Below are positions 1 through 9,541 of a DNA stretch of 64,000 nt, one piece after another. Position 1 is the first letter of the stretch, and every line of letters begins with the position of its first letter. Origin of the DNA: Saprospiraceae bacterium (lineage in GTDB: Bacteria > Bacteroidota > Bacteroidia > Chitinophagales > Saprospiraceae); contig JALHOZ010000017.1 in NCBI GenBank assembly GCA_022842725.1, positions 32,569 to 96,568 of the forward strand. The letters run 5' to 3'. A program made the translations under genes and the position numbers. The notes beneath the pieces are model-generated. The model had not been told where the DNA came from and ran no database searches. It saw only the letters and a list, made by a program, of their open reading frames with translations.

Positions 1-69
1 ACAACATTTGGTACATGTCCGGCAACTGTTTTTTTTAAACGATTGTTGAACTTCATATAATGCTCTTTT

Positions 70-1323
70 ATGAAAATTTTGTTGGCATCTATCGGGACAC
101 GTGGTGATATGGAGCCCTTTTTAGCCATAGGCGAAAAACTGGTAAAACAAGGACACCAAATTACATATCTTTTTCCGGAACAATACCTGACGCTTGTGCC
201 TGAGGGCATAAATAAAGTCGCGATGAGCCGCAAATTTGTCGAACTGGTAGAAAGCGAGGACGGCAAAGTAATCATGGGAGGTAAAATCGGATTTTTTAAA
301 AAAATAAAAAGTTACTACCGACTGTATAAGGTGGGAATGAAAATCAACCACGAAATGTACCGGGAACAATTTGAATGTATTGAATCCCACCAACCTGACC
401 TCATACTCCACCATCCAAAATGTTTGTATCCATTGGTGTGGCGTATGAAGTACCTCAAAAAAACCATTATGGTCAGCCCGGTTCCCTATGTGGTTCATAA
501 AGTAAAAAGTAAACCCAACCTGGGATTCGGAAAACCATGGTTCAGTTGGTGGAATGAGTTTACTTATGAATTGGGCAATTACGGCATCATCAAAACCTTG
601 TATGACGAACAATCATCTGTGCCTGAAAATCCTCAATATACCAAAGTTGACATCAAAAAAGCTTTGCTTGAAGGCCGGATGATCTATACCATATCGCCTT
701 CATTGTTTCACAGAGAAAACAATTGGCATGACGGAGTCAGGGTATTGGGTTACCACGAACGAAACAAAACCATTAACTGGGCACCGGATGAAGGGCTGTT
801 GCGTTTTTTGGAACGTCATCCCAAAATCATCCTGTTGACATTCGGTAGTATGGTCAATCCGGATCCGGTACAGAACTCACAATTGTTGTATGAAGTATTT
901 GACAAACTTCGGATTCCGGTCCTTGTCAATACCGCCGGAGGAGGATTGGTAAAAAGTGAAACCTATCAAATTCATGAAAACTTTTATTTTGTTGACCAAC
1001 TGCCCTATGACTGGATTATGAAAAAAGTATACGGTGTCGTACACCACGGCGGATCCGGTACAACACACAGTGGTATTAAAAACGGATGTGCCACCCTGAT
1101 ATTGCCACATATCATCGACCAATATGTGTGGAATGATATTATTTTTCAACAGGGAGCAGGACCTAAAGGAGTAGCTTTAAAAGATCTTACAAAAACAAAG
1201 TTTGAGACGTTGCTCACTGATCTGCGGGACAATAAATCCTATAGGAAAAATGCAGAAATATTGGCAAAAAAGATGCAAAGTGAAGACCTGGAGGAAGCTT
1301 TGTTGTCATTCATTACAAAATAA
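70..1323 (+). CDS. Glycosyltransferase, UGT/MurG-like (GT1 superfamily)
   Basis: 417 aa; N-term MKILLASIGTRGDMEPFLAIGEKL and C-term VHHGGSGTTHSGIKNGCATLILPHIIDQYVWN typical of GT1 UDP-glycosyltransferases. Confidence 0.85.
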   Translation: MKILLASIGTRGDMEPFLAIGEKLVKQGHQITYLFPEQYLTLVPEGINKVAMSRKFVELVESEDGKVIMGGKIGFFKKIKSYYRLYKVGMKINHEMYREQFECIESHQPDLILHHPKCLYPLVWRMKYLKKTIMVSPVPYVVHKVKSKPNLGFGKPWFSWWNEFTYELGNYGIIKTLYDEQSSVPENPQYTKVDIKKALLEGRMIYTISPSLFHRENNWHDGVRVLGYHERNKTINWAPDEGLLRFLERHPKIILLTFGSMVNPDPVQNSQLLYEVFDKLRIPVLVNTAGGGLVKSETYQIHENFYFVDQLPYDWIMKKVYGVVHHGGSGTTHSGIKNGCATLILPHIIDQYVWNDIIFQQGAGPKGVALKDLTKTKFETLLTDLRDNKSYRKNAEILAKKMQSEDLEEALLSFITK

Positions 1324-1356
1324 TAATCATTACATCAACATAAAAACCTTCATAAA

Positions 1357-2280
1357 ATGAAAGCATCTTATTTTACAAAATACGGCCCACCGGAAGTGTT
1401 GGAAATCCGGGAATTACCTGTTCCCAATCCCTCATCAAAAGAAATATTGGTTAAAGTGATGGCTTCAACGGTCAATTCAGGTGACGTCAGGGTCAGAGCG
1501 CTCAATGCTTCCGGACTGATGAAATTTGCCATGCGACTATTGGTAGGGTGGAGCAGACCAAAAAGACCTGTTTTAGGTGTCACTTTTGCAGGTGTCGTCG
1601 AAAAAATTGGAAGTGAAGTGACAGGTTTTAAGCCCGGCGACAAAGTATTTGGATTGACAGGTTTCAGATTCGGGTGTCATGCAACCTGGCTGGTGGCACC
1701 GGAAAACTCTATGGTGGTACAAATGCCGGAAAAAACAAAATTTGAAGACGGGGTTGCCGTACTTTTTGGTGGACAGACAGCGGTATCTTTTTTGCACAAG
1801 ATGCGACTTCCGGAAATAAAACAAGCCAAAGTATTGATTTTGGGTGCTACCGGTTCTGTGGGGACAGCGGCAATACAATTGGCAAAATATTATGGTGCAG
1901 AAGTCACGGCAGTTTGTAGTACTTCAGGCAAAAGTTTGAGTGCCGGACTGGGAGCCGATCATATATTGTGTTATGATGTTGAAGACTTTACTAAAATAAA
2001 AGACAGGTTTGACATTATATTGGATGCGGTCGGAAAATACAGCCAAAAACAATGTAAACATCTCTTGAAACCAAACGGAAAGTTTAAGACTGTCGGCGGA
2101 ATGGAATATGCGTCGGAGACAAGAGATCAAATCACACTTTTGGCAGAGATGTTGGAAAAAAACCGGTTACAACCTGTGATTGACAAGGTATATCCATTGG
2201 AAGAGGTCAGAGAGGCCCACCGTTACGTGGAAACCGGAAGAAAAAAAGGTAATGTCGTAATACGTATGGCCCATGGATAA
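1357..2280 (+). CDS. NAD(P)-dependent zinc-type alcohol dehydrogenase / quinone oxidoreductase (MDR family)
   Basis: MKASYFTKYGPPEVLEIRELPVP..., LILGATGSVGTAAIQLAKYYGAEVTAV cofactor-binding motif. Confidence 0.88.
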   Translation: MKASYFTKYGPPEVLEIRELPVPNPSSKEILVKVMASTVNSGDVRVRALNASGLMKFAMRLLVGWSRPKRPVLGVTFAGVVEKIGSEVTGFKPGDKVFGLTGFRFGCHATWLVAPENSMVVQMPEKTKFEDGVAVLFGGQTAVSFLHKMRLPEIKQAKVLILGATGSVGTAAIQLAKYYGAEVTAVCSTSGKSLSAGLGADHILCYDVEDFTKIKDRFDIILDAVGKYSQKQCKHLLKPNGKFKTVGGMEYASETRDQITLLAEMLEKNRLQPVIDKVYPLEEVREAHRYVETGRKKGNVVIRMAHG

Positions 2281-2686
2281 GATCAGGAAATTTTTTGTGC
2301 CGCAACATCTTTTTCTCATTGACGGAATCGGGGCGTTCGTATCAGCATTATTTTTATGGCTTCTCATCGTACCTTTTGAGTCTTTTTTTGGATTCCCTGC
2401 TGATGTTGCCAAAACACTGTCGGTAATACCTTTTGTGTATGCGATATACTCATTGAGTTGTTATTTTTTCGAAAAATGGCAACGTATTCCTTTTATACAA
2501 GTCATTATGGCTGCCAATATTTTGTACTGTATATTGTCCCTTGTTTTGGTAGTTGTCTGGTTTGATCAGATCACGCTGTTTGGTTTGTGGTATTTTCTTT
2601 CAGAAAAAGTTATTATTCTGGCTTTGGTGATGTGGGAATGGAAAATAGTGCAACAAATCCATAAAAAACGAAGAAATTTACGTTAA
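2273..2686 (+). CDS. Small integral membrane protein, unknown function
   Basis: 137 aa with several hydrophobic segments; overlaps the preceding stop by 8 nt. Confidence 0.6.
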   Translation: MDKIRKFFVPQHLFLIDGIGAFVSALFLWLLIVPFESFFGFPADVAKTLSVIPFVYAIYSLSCYFFEKWQRIPFIQVIMAANILYCILSLVLVVVWFDQITLFGLWYFLSEKVIILALVMWEWKIVQQIHKKRRNLR

Positions 2687-2845
2687 AAACAGCTTGTTTA
2701 AAGATTTCGATCCGGTCTGAATATTGTGGTCATTACAGCATATAATTCCAAATTTTTGTAACAAGCGGACAGATCGTCTTCCAATTCAGGAGATATTTAT
2801 ACCTGTTTCATTCCTTTGCCTATCTTTGTGTTCTCACAACACTTT

Positions 2846-4216
2846 ATGATGGCAAATTTTTATCAATGGTTCGGCGTTTGTATGTTTTCACTTATGTCTT
2901 TTTCCTGTGGTTCTGATCCAAAAGACATGGTGCCTGAAGAAAATGACCTTCCTTATCCTCAATACGGCATACCTTTTGACAAATTACCTGCCATAGAAGA
3001 CATGGTCATCTACGAAGTGAATATCCGCGCTTTTCCGGGAGGAAATATCGCCGGAGTCATCAGTCGTCTTGACGAAATCAAAAGCCTGGGCACCAATGTC
3101 ATCTGGCTGATGCCGATACACCCGATCGGTCAGATAAAGTCTGTCAACTCGCCTTACAGTGTTCAGGATTATAAAAAAGTTGGCGAAGAATACGGTACAT
3201 TGGAAGATTTGCGCACCCTGACAACCCTCGCGCATGAAAAAGGAATGGCCGTCATCCTTGACTGGATAGCCAATCATACGGCCTGGGACAATCCGTGGAT
3301 TGAAAATACTGCATGGTACACCAAAGACAACAACGGAAATATCATTCATCCTGCAGGAACCAACTGGCTCGATGTGGCCGACCTCAACTTTACCAATCAG
3401 GACATGCAAAAAGCCATGATTGATGCCATGATGTATTGGGTTTTGGAAGCCAATATCGACGGATTCCGTTGTGATCATGTCGATGGAGTGCCATTTGCTT
3501 TTTGGAAACAAGCGATACAAACGCTTCGGGATATACCAAACAGAAAATTGGTTTTGCTTGCCGAAGGAACCCGGGCAGATCATTTTACTGCAGGTTTTGA
3601 TATCATGTATGGGTGGGATTTTTATTACCGGATGAAAGATGTGTATGCCGGTCAGTCTGCCACGCTACTTACAACGGCCAATACCAATGAATATCAGTCT
3701 GTACCCAACGGAAAACACCGAATGCGTTACACCACCAATCACGACGAATCTGCCTGGGAAAACACGCCTATGGTGTTTTTTAATGGTAAAAAAGGCGCCC
3801 TTGCTGCTTCCGTTCCCACCATATTTATGAGAGGTGTTCCTTTGTTTTATACCGGTCAGGAAGTGGGACGACAGAATACGCTTCCATTTTTTTCCAACGT
3901 TCCGGTCAACTGGACCACCAATCCCGATATGCTCAAAGCTTATCAGGATATGATGAAAATATATCAACATGAAGATGCCGCGAGAAAAGGCAGTGTCATT
4001 GATTATTCTACGACGGATGTGGTTTGTTTCAAAAAAACCTATCAAAATCAGGAGATACTCGTGATTACAAATCTCCGCAACAGTGTCAAAACCTTTAATC
4101 TCCCTCAGGAATTCAGACAAATTACGATGACAGACTTACAAACAGGAAGTGACAAAATCCTGACAGAAACCTTGTCACTACAAGCTTACGAATATTTGAT
4201 ATTGAAGAAGAAATAG
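2846..4216 (+). CDS. GH13 alpha-amylase-family lipoprotein
   Basis: Lipobox-like MSFSCGS; GH13 motifs VILDWIANHT, DGFRCDHVD, LLAEG, TTNHDE. The ORF track starts at 2816; the MM at 2846 gives a better signal peptide. Confidence 0.85.
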   Translation: MMANFYQWFGVCMFSLMSFSCGSDPKDMVPEENDLPYPQYGIPFDKLPAIEDMVIYEVNIRAFPGGNIAGVISRLDEIKSLGTNVIWLMPIHPIGQIKSVNSPYSVQDYKKVGEEYGTLEDLRTLTTLAHEKGMAVILDWIANHTAWDNPWIENTAWYTKDNNGNIIHPAGTNWLDVADLNFTNQDMQKAMIDAMMYWVLEANIDGFRCDHVDGVPFAFWKQAIQTLRDIPNRKLVLLAEGTRADHFTAGFDIMYGWDFYYRMKDVYAGQSATLLTTANTNEYQSVPNGKHRMRYTTNHDESAWENTPMVFFNGKKGALAASVPTIFMRGVPLFYTGQEVGRQNTLPFFSNVPVNWTTNPDMLKAYQDMMKIYQHEDAARKGSVIDYSTTDVVCFKKTYQNQEILVITNLRNSVKTFNLPQEFRQITMTDLQTGSDKILTETLSLQAYEYLILKKK

Positions 4217-4231
4217 GTTTAGTCTTTCCCC

Positions 4232-5338
4232 CTAAAACAATACATACTTCTTTCCGGGCAGCGCCCTGACCACTCCTTTAAATTCCAGATTGACCAATAA
4301 GCTGGATACTTCTGATGGTTGTTTCAACAAGCGGTAGGTGATCTGGTCGATAGTGAGTTCTTTTTCCTGACGCAAGAGAGATACCACTTCTTTTTCGGTA
4401 TCGTCAAGTTCGACAAACAGGCTGGTCTGAATGATTTTCCGGGCATCCATTTCTTCCCATCGCATGATGTAGCCTATATCGTCAGCAGATTCTATGAGGT
4501 GGGCTTTGTTTTGTTTGATGAGGTTGTTACACCCTTCAGAAAACTCATCATGCAATCTTCCCGGCACCGCAAAAACGTCTTTATTGTAATCATTGGCCAT
4601 TTCAGCTGTGATGATGGAGCCGCCTTTTTTTCTCGATTCCACCACGATGACAACATCGCTCAGGGCAGCAATGATCCGGTTTCTCATCGGAAAGTTTTCT
4701 TTATCGGGTCGGGTACCTGAAGGAAATTCAGTCAGCAAACCTCCGCCTCCGGCCAGCATTTTTTCAGCCAATGACCGGTGCAAGGCAGGATACACAGTAT
4801 CCAGTCCGTGACCTAAAATACCTACGGTCGGAATTCCCATCTGCAATGACTTTTTATGCGCCACGCCGTCGATACCATAAGCGAGCCCGCTGATGATGAG
4901 GGGTTTGTATATGGCCAAACTTTCCATGATTTTTTCGCAGGTGAGCCTTCCGTATTCCGTCGGTGTCCTGGTGCCCACGATGCCGACGGTTCTGGGATAG
5001 TCGAGAACATCTTTCCCTTTGTAATACAACAAAAACGGGCTGTCGTCAAAGGGTTTCAACCTATGCGGATAGGATGCATGGTAGTACGCAGAAACCAAAA
5101 TATTGTTTTTTTCAATAAAAAGCAATTCAGATTCAGCCCACGAAAAATCAGCCTCCCGAATATTGCGTGCCGCTTGTTCTCCCACGCCGGGAATCTTCAT
5201 CAGTCCCTTGAGTGATTCTTTAAACACCGCTTCAGCACTGCCGCAGTAACTGATGAGGTTTTTGGCCAGGACGTCCCCGATCTTGGGGATTTGTGTCATG
5301 GTCAGTAATAGTCGTAATTCTTCCTGAGTTGGTGTCAT
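4232..5338 (-). CDS. dprA: DNA processing protein DprA
   Basis: Rossmann-like core GIVGTRTPTEYGRLTCEKI, ISGLAYGIDGVAHKKSL, MRNRIIAALSDVVIVVES and C-terminal winged-helix region. Confidence 0.93.
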   Translation of the reverse strand: MTPTQEELRLLLTMTQIPKIGDVLAKNLISYCGSAEAVFKESLKGLMKIPGVGEQAARNIREADFSWAESELLFIEKNNILVSAYYHASYPHRLKPFDDSPFLLYYKGKDVLDYPRTVGIVGTRTPTEYGRLTCEKIMESLAIYKPLIISGLAYGIDGVAHKKSLQMGIPTVGILGHGLDTVYPALHRSLAEKMLAGGGGLLTEFPSGTRPDKENFPMRNRIIAALSDVVIVVESRKKGGSIITAEMANDYNKDVFAVPGRLHDEFSEGCNNLIKQNKAHLIESADDIGYIMRWEEMDARKIIQTSLFVELDDTEKEVVSLLRQEKELTIDQITYRLLKQPSEVSSLLVNLEFKGVVRALPGKKYVLF

Positions 5339-7245
5339 TGTTCTTTAGCTTTTGCTGCATGCCTGATAGCATTCAATGTATCTCCTTGTTTTTCATAAGC
5401 TGTGGCAAGAAGGGCATTGATTTCCGGAGAGGTCGGACTGAGTTTGTAGGCAAAATTAAAGTATTGAATGGACAGTTTTGAATATTTTTTGTGGGTCATC
5501 AACGCCTGACCTACTTCTTTAAATAAAGTGTACAATTCTTTTGGGTAATATCCCTGAGTAACGACATAGTCACTGTATTCTTTGAGATAAGGCAAATCCG
5601 GTCTGCGCAACATGACGGGTTTGATGTTTTTGATAAACAGAGGCATGTCGCCATCCAAACGGAATATTTCTCCTACGATGCCGGCTTCCATGATATTGCC
5701 GTTGTAATATTCAGGCATGATCTCGCATGCTTTCTGAGCATAAGGCAACGCTTCTCTCAGGACCGCCAGTTTTTCAGGAATGTTATTGGATTCCATAGCT
5801 TTGTATTGATTGTACAAAGCGGTAGCCATAAAAGAATTGGCTCTGGCGCTGTTGGCTGACACCCTGATCGCTGACCTGTTGAGGGTCAGTGCATTTTCCC
5901 AATCCGGAATTCTGCTGTATGTTTTGTAGGAATAAAAAACAGTAAAAACGCCTAATAAAGCCATGCCCAAATATTTCCCGTAAGGTAAAAAACGATCTTT
6001 AAGCTTTTCCATCAACATATAAACGAGCCAGATACAAAAACCGACCGAAGCCATAAATATAAACCGGTCGTTCATGAAGGTTCCGAGATTTATCACAATA
6101 TTTGACACGATAGATAAGGTCGCGAGATAAAAAAGTATGCTGTACGAACTGACATCTTTTTTCTGATAGTTTTTGTAAGCGTACCACACCATTACACCGT
6201 ATAAAGCCATAGATACCAAAGCGTAAGGATCGGTAATGCCTACTTTAGGAATGGCATATGGATAATAGTCATGCGTCAACGGATGTGGAAAAAACAACAA
6301 GACCACATATTTTCCGAGGGTATAAAATATGGTGGACATTTTTTCGACGAAAGTCATATCCAAAAAAGGATTGTTCATCAGGTCTTTGCTCACTTCTGTC
6401 AGTTTAGGCACGCCGGAATAATTAAACCTGACCATCAGATAGAATACCGTGATTCCGACGAGGGAAGTCACCAACATACCCATTCCGTTTCTGTTGTTTT
6501 TGCTAAAAAAATAAATCGTCAGCGGAATGACAGCGAGGAAGGTGATGGCGTTTTCTTTGGACAATAATCCCAAAAACATATACAACACGGTAAATATCAA
6601 CCACTTATTTTCCTGTTTGTCGGTGTACCTGAGGGCAGTGTACAAGGATGCCAGCGAAAACAACAAAGCCATGATTTCGTCCCTGCCTTTGATATTGGCG
6701 ACAGCCTCCACATGGATGGGGTGGACGATAAATATCAGGCTGGCCAGAAATGGAAGGCCAAGCCAGACGTTTTTTTGTCCCGGAAAAAGCAGGTGAAGGA
6801 CCATAAACAAGAGGATTCCTGTCAGTCCATAGAGCAGAATGTTGATAAAATGGCTGGCTTTGGGATATAATTCTTTATAGATTTCGTATTCCATAGCAAA
6901 GGTGACCAATGAAAGGGGACGATATCGGTTTCCTTGTACGAGATTTTTTTGTTCGCCGAAGTAACCCGTCATACTTTCAGTGGTCATGATGTCTTTGATA
7001 CCGGCCAGACCTTGTTTGGTAAATTTATTTTCTTCGATGACGATAAGATCATCCAGGACATATCCATACTGTATACTTTGATAGTATAGGCCAAAGGTCA
7101 GTACCAGCAAAACAGCAGCAGCTATGCCGTTTTTCTTCCAGAAACCTTCGGTAAAAAAGGGAATTCCCGGTTCGGATTGCACCTTTTCCTGTGTCTTTAA
7201 AACGGTAGCGGAAAGGTTTTTTTTGTCAGATTTTGATTTTGCCAT
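5335..7245 (-). CDS. Polytopic membrane protein with C-terminal TPR-like repeats (TMTC/GT39-like)
   Basis: 636 aa; many TM segments, HPIHVEAVANIKGRDEIMALLFSLASLY motif, C-terminal TPR-like segment; 4-nt overlap with dprA. Confidence 0.75.
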   Translation of the reverse strand: MAKSKSDKKNLSATVLKTQEKVQSEPGIPFFTEGFWKKNGIAAAVLLVLTFGLYYQSIQYGYVLDDLIVIEENKFTKQGLAGIKDIMTTESMTGYFGEQKNLVQGNRYRPLSLVTFAMEYEIYKELYPKASHFINILLYGLTGILLFMVLHLLFPGQKNVWLGLPFLASLIFIVHPIHVEAVANIKGRDEIMALLFSLASLYTALRYTDKQENKWLIFTVLYMFLGLLSKENAITFLAVIPLTIYFFSKNNRNGMGMLVTSLVGITVFYLMVRFNYSGVPKLTEVSKDLMNNPFLDMTFVEKMSTIFYTLGKYVVLLFFPHPLTHDYYPYAIPKVGITDPYALVSMALYGVMVWYAYKNYQKKDVSSYSILFYLATLSIVSNIVINLGTFMNDRFIFMASVGFCIWLVYMLMEKLKDRFLPYGKYLGMALLGVFTVFYSYKTYSRIPDWENALTLNRSAIRVSANSARANSFMATALYNQYKAMESNNIPEKLAVLREALPYAQKACEIMPEYYNGNIMEAGIVGEIFRLDGDMPLFIKNIKPVMLRRPDLPYLKEYSDYVVTQGYYPKELYTLFKEVGQALMTHKKYSKLSIQYFNFAYKLSPTSPEINALLATAYEKQGDTLNAIRHAAKAKEQ

Positions 7246-7327
7246 AAGATTTAAATACCAATTGACTGCAAAGATTTAGAATTTTGCAGTATTTTTGTAC
7301 TTCTATATGAGTTTTATTGAAAATTTA

Positions 7328-7999
7328 ATGAAATTTATTTCACGCATCACCTTAATTGTTTGGATTTTTCTGATCGGAAACTTCCCGATTACGGCACAAT
7401 TTAATGTAAAAGTCGGGTACAATGCCGTATTTCTTGACATTCCGAATGTCAACGGGATGGTCAGGCAATATAATGCCGGTTTGGCAGAACCATTAGACGA
7501 TCTTGACGAGTTTTCATCGCTTCATGGATTGGAATTAGGGGTAAGATACAAAATCGGAAATACCGGGTTTGAAGCAAGTTGGAATAGTGGTTTAGGCAAC
7601 AGCGATGTTTTTGCTGTCATCAACGGTTCAAATTTTTCCAAAAAATATTTTATGTCGCTTTCCGAATTTGCGCTACATGCCGAAAGTCACTACCGATGGT
7701 TTGGTTTCGGGGCAGGTATCGGATACCGGACAGCAAGAATCAGAACGGATATAGCGGGATCCAGAAGAAAAAGGCAGGAATTGGACTCTTCATCGGGATT
7801 TACAGGAAAAATATTCCTGATATTTCAGATTCCGGGAGATAAAGTGGCTTTGGCATTTAAACCATATTATCAGATTCCATTGTCGGATTTGTCCTTTCCG
7901 GGTTTCGCCAATCAATTGGGATTGAATCCTTTGCCTGATGTAAATGATCGGTTCAAATCTTTTGGCATATCAATTGTTTTATATAACGGGAAACAATAG
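7328..7999 (+). CDS. Predicted outer membrane beta-barrel-like protein
   Basis: Signal peptide plus alternating beta-strand-like sequence. ORF-track start 7295 is a TTG; a TATTTTTG -7 box sits at about 7290, so an ATG at 7328 (or 7307) is more likely. Confidence 0.5.
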   Translation: MKFISRITLIVWIFLIGNFPITAQFNVKVGYNAVFLDIPNVNGMVRQYNAGLAEPLDDLDEFSSLHGLELGVRYKIGNTGFEASWNSGLGNSDVFAVINGSNFSKKYFMSLSEFALHAESHYRWFGFGAGIGYRTARIRTDIAGSRRKRQELDSSSGFTGKIFLIFQIPGDKVALAFKPYYQIPLSDLSFPGFANQLGLNPLPDVNDRFKSFGISIVLYNGKQ

Positions 8000-8054
8000 A
8001 CATTCTTATTCGTTCTTATAATATATATACAAAGAGAATTTAAAATATATTTGC

Positions 8055-8822
8055 ATGAGCAGGCAAAAAATAGCAGCAGGAAACTGGAAAATGAATACTA
8101 CACTCGACGAAGGAGTCGAATTGGTGAGCAAATTGATCGCTGCCGAAAAAGATAAAAGTGTTCTGGCTATATTGGCTGTACCCTTTACCCATTTACTGAC
8201 CCTGGATAAAAAGATTAAATCCAAGGGCAAACTAAAACTTGCCGCCCAAAATTGTCATTATAAAAACTCAGGAGCTTTCACCGGTGAGATTTCACCGTCG
8301 ATGCTGGCCAACCTCAACATACCCTACGTCATCCTCGGACATTCCGAAAGGAGACAGTACAACCACGAAGACAATGCTTTACTGAAGCTTAAAGTGAGAG
8401 CTGCTCTTGACGCCGGACTGAAAGTTATCTTCTGCTGTGGTGAAGACCTCGATGTACGCAAGACCAGCAAACATATTTTGCATGTCAAAATCCAGCTGGA
8501 AGAGTCTTTGTTTTCCCTTACGGCGAAAGAAATCAAAAATGTCATAATCGCCTACGAACCCATCTGGGCGATCGGAACCGGAGAAACAGCCTCACCGGCG
8601 CAAGCTCAGGAAATGCACAATTCTATCCGAAGGATGATTTCCCGCCAGTACAACAAAAGAGTGGGTGAAGCTATGACGATACTTTACGGAGGATCCATCA
8701 AAGGCTCCAATGCTAAAGATATTTTTGCACAACCGGATGTAGACGGAGGTTTGATCGGGGGCGCATCGCTTGATGCCGATGAATTTGTAAAAATCATCAA
8801 TTCCTTTCAGGAAGAAGAATAG
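8055..8822 (+). CDS. tpiA: Triose-phosphate isomerase
   Basis: AAGNWKMN, YVILGHSERR, IAYEPIWAIGTGETAS, ILYGGSIKGSNAKDI, GLIGGASLDADEF motifs. Confidence 0.97.
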   Translation: MSRQKIAAGNWKMNTTLDEGVELVSKLIAAEKDKSVLAILAVPFTHLLTLDKKIKSKGKLKLAAQNCHYKNSGAFTGEISPSMLANLNIPYVILGHSERRQYNHEDNALLKLKVRAALDAGLKVIFCCGEDLDVRKTSKHILHVKIQLEESLFSLTAKEIKNVIIAYEPIWAIGTGETASPAQAQEMHNSIRRMISRQYNKRVGEAMTILYGGSIKGSNAKDIFAQPDVDGGLIGGASLDADEFVKIINSFQEEE

Positions 8823-8850
8823 TTCCTTTTCTATTTTGTAGATAACGAGC

Positions 8851-8880
8851 AAAAAAAAAGACACCATCGAGGTGTCTTTT
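8851..8880. terminator. Bidirectional rho-independent terminator
   Basis: AAAAAGACACC-ATCGA-GGTGTCTTTT between tpiA (+) and tRNA-Arg (-). Confidence 0.85.
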
Positions 8881-8882
8881 GT

Positions 8883-8955
8883 GACTCCGTCTGGATTCGA
8901 ACCAGAGACCTACTGCTTAGAAGGCAGTTGCTCTATCCAGCTGAGCTACGGAGCC
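8883..8955 (-). tRNA. tRNA-Arg (anticodon TCT)
   Basis: Reverse complement GGCTCCGTAGCTCAGCTGGATAGAGCAACTGCCTTCTAAGCAGTAGGTCTCTGGTTCGAATCCAGACGGAGTC folds as a 73-nt cloverleaf with loop CTTCTAA. Confidence 0.95.
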
Positions 8956-9023
8956 ATTTTTAATTTCAGGCCGCAAATGTACACAATATTTTCAAAAATA
9001 AAATAAATTTTGAAAAACTTTTA

Positions 9024-9245
9024 TTAAACCTTTTTTGGAGGAAGATCAAAAGCTTTGGTTTCGGCATCAAAATTTTCTCTGTGAGATCCGTCACAGAAAG
9101 GTTTGTTCTGAGAAAGACCACATCTGCACAGGCTTACTGTAGTTCTGCCGGCTAAGCCAAACTCCTTTCCTTCGGAATCGACAATGACAAATTCTCCTTC
9201 GATTCTTGCGCTGCCATTAGGCAAAATGGTAATTTTAGTTGACAT
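9024..9245 (-). CDS. CDGSH-type iron-sulfur domain protein
   Basis: 73 aa with CRCGLSQNKPFCDGSH (CxCx..CDGSH [2Fe-2S] motif). Confidence 0.92.
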   Translation of the reverse strand: MSTKITILPNGSARIEGEFVIVDSEGKEFGLAGRTTVSLCRCGLSQNKPFCDGSHRENFDAETKAFDLPPKKV

Positions 9246-9505
9246 CTCTTTTTGTTTTTTGAATTGTTGTTATATAATATCCGGTTTTTATCTTTTTTGA
9301 CTTACGCCATATAGATAAAGAAGGTAATACAATTTTTGAAAAATTGTTCAGCAGAAATAAAACGTCATCAAAATTTTTCTTCCGGTAAAACAATTAAAAA
9401 ATACTTTTATTTACAAGTACCCCTTGTTTTTTATGCCCTTCGACTATTATTTTTATATTTTTTATTAATAATTGTTAATTTTTTAGGGGGTGTCTCAAAA
9501 TATTT

Positions 9506-9513
9506 TACCTTTG
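9506..9513 (+). promoter_or_regulatory. Bacteroidota -7 box (TACCTTTG) upstream of glutamine synthetase
   Basis: TAnnTTTG match 28 nt upstream of the ATG at 9542. Confidence 0.5.
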
Positions 9514-9541
9514 CATCACATTTAATCACTTAAAATATTTT

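Noticed and set aside
4319-5215. Plus-strand ORFs of 72-133 aa opposite dprA
   Set aside because: Entirely antisense to a well-recognised dprA; no family signature.
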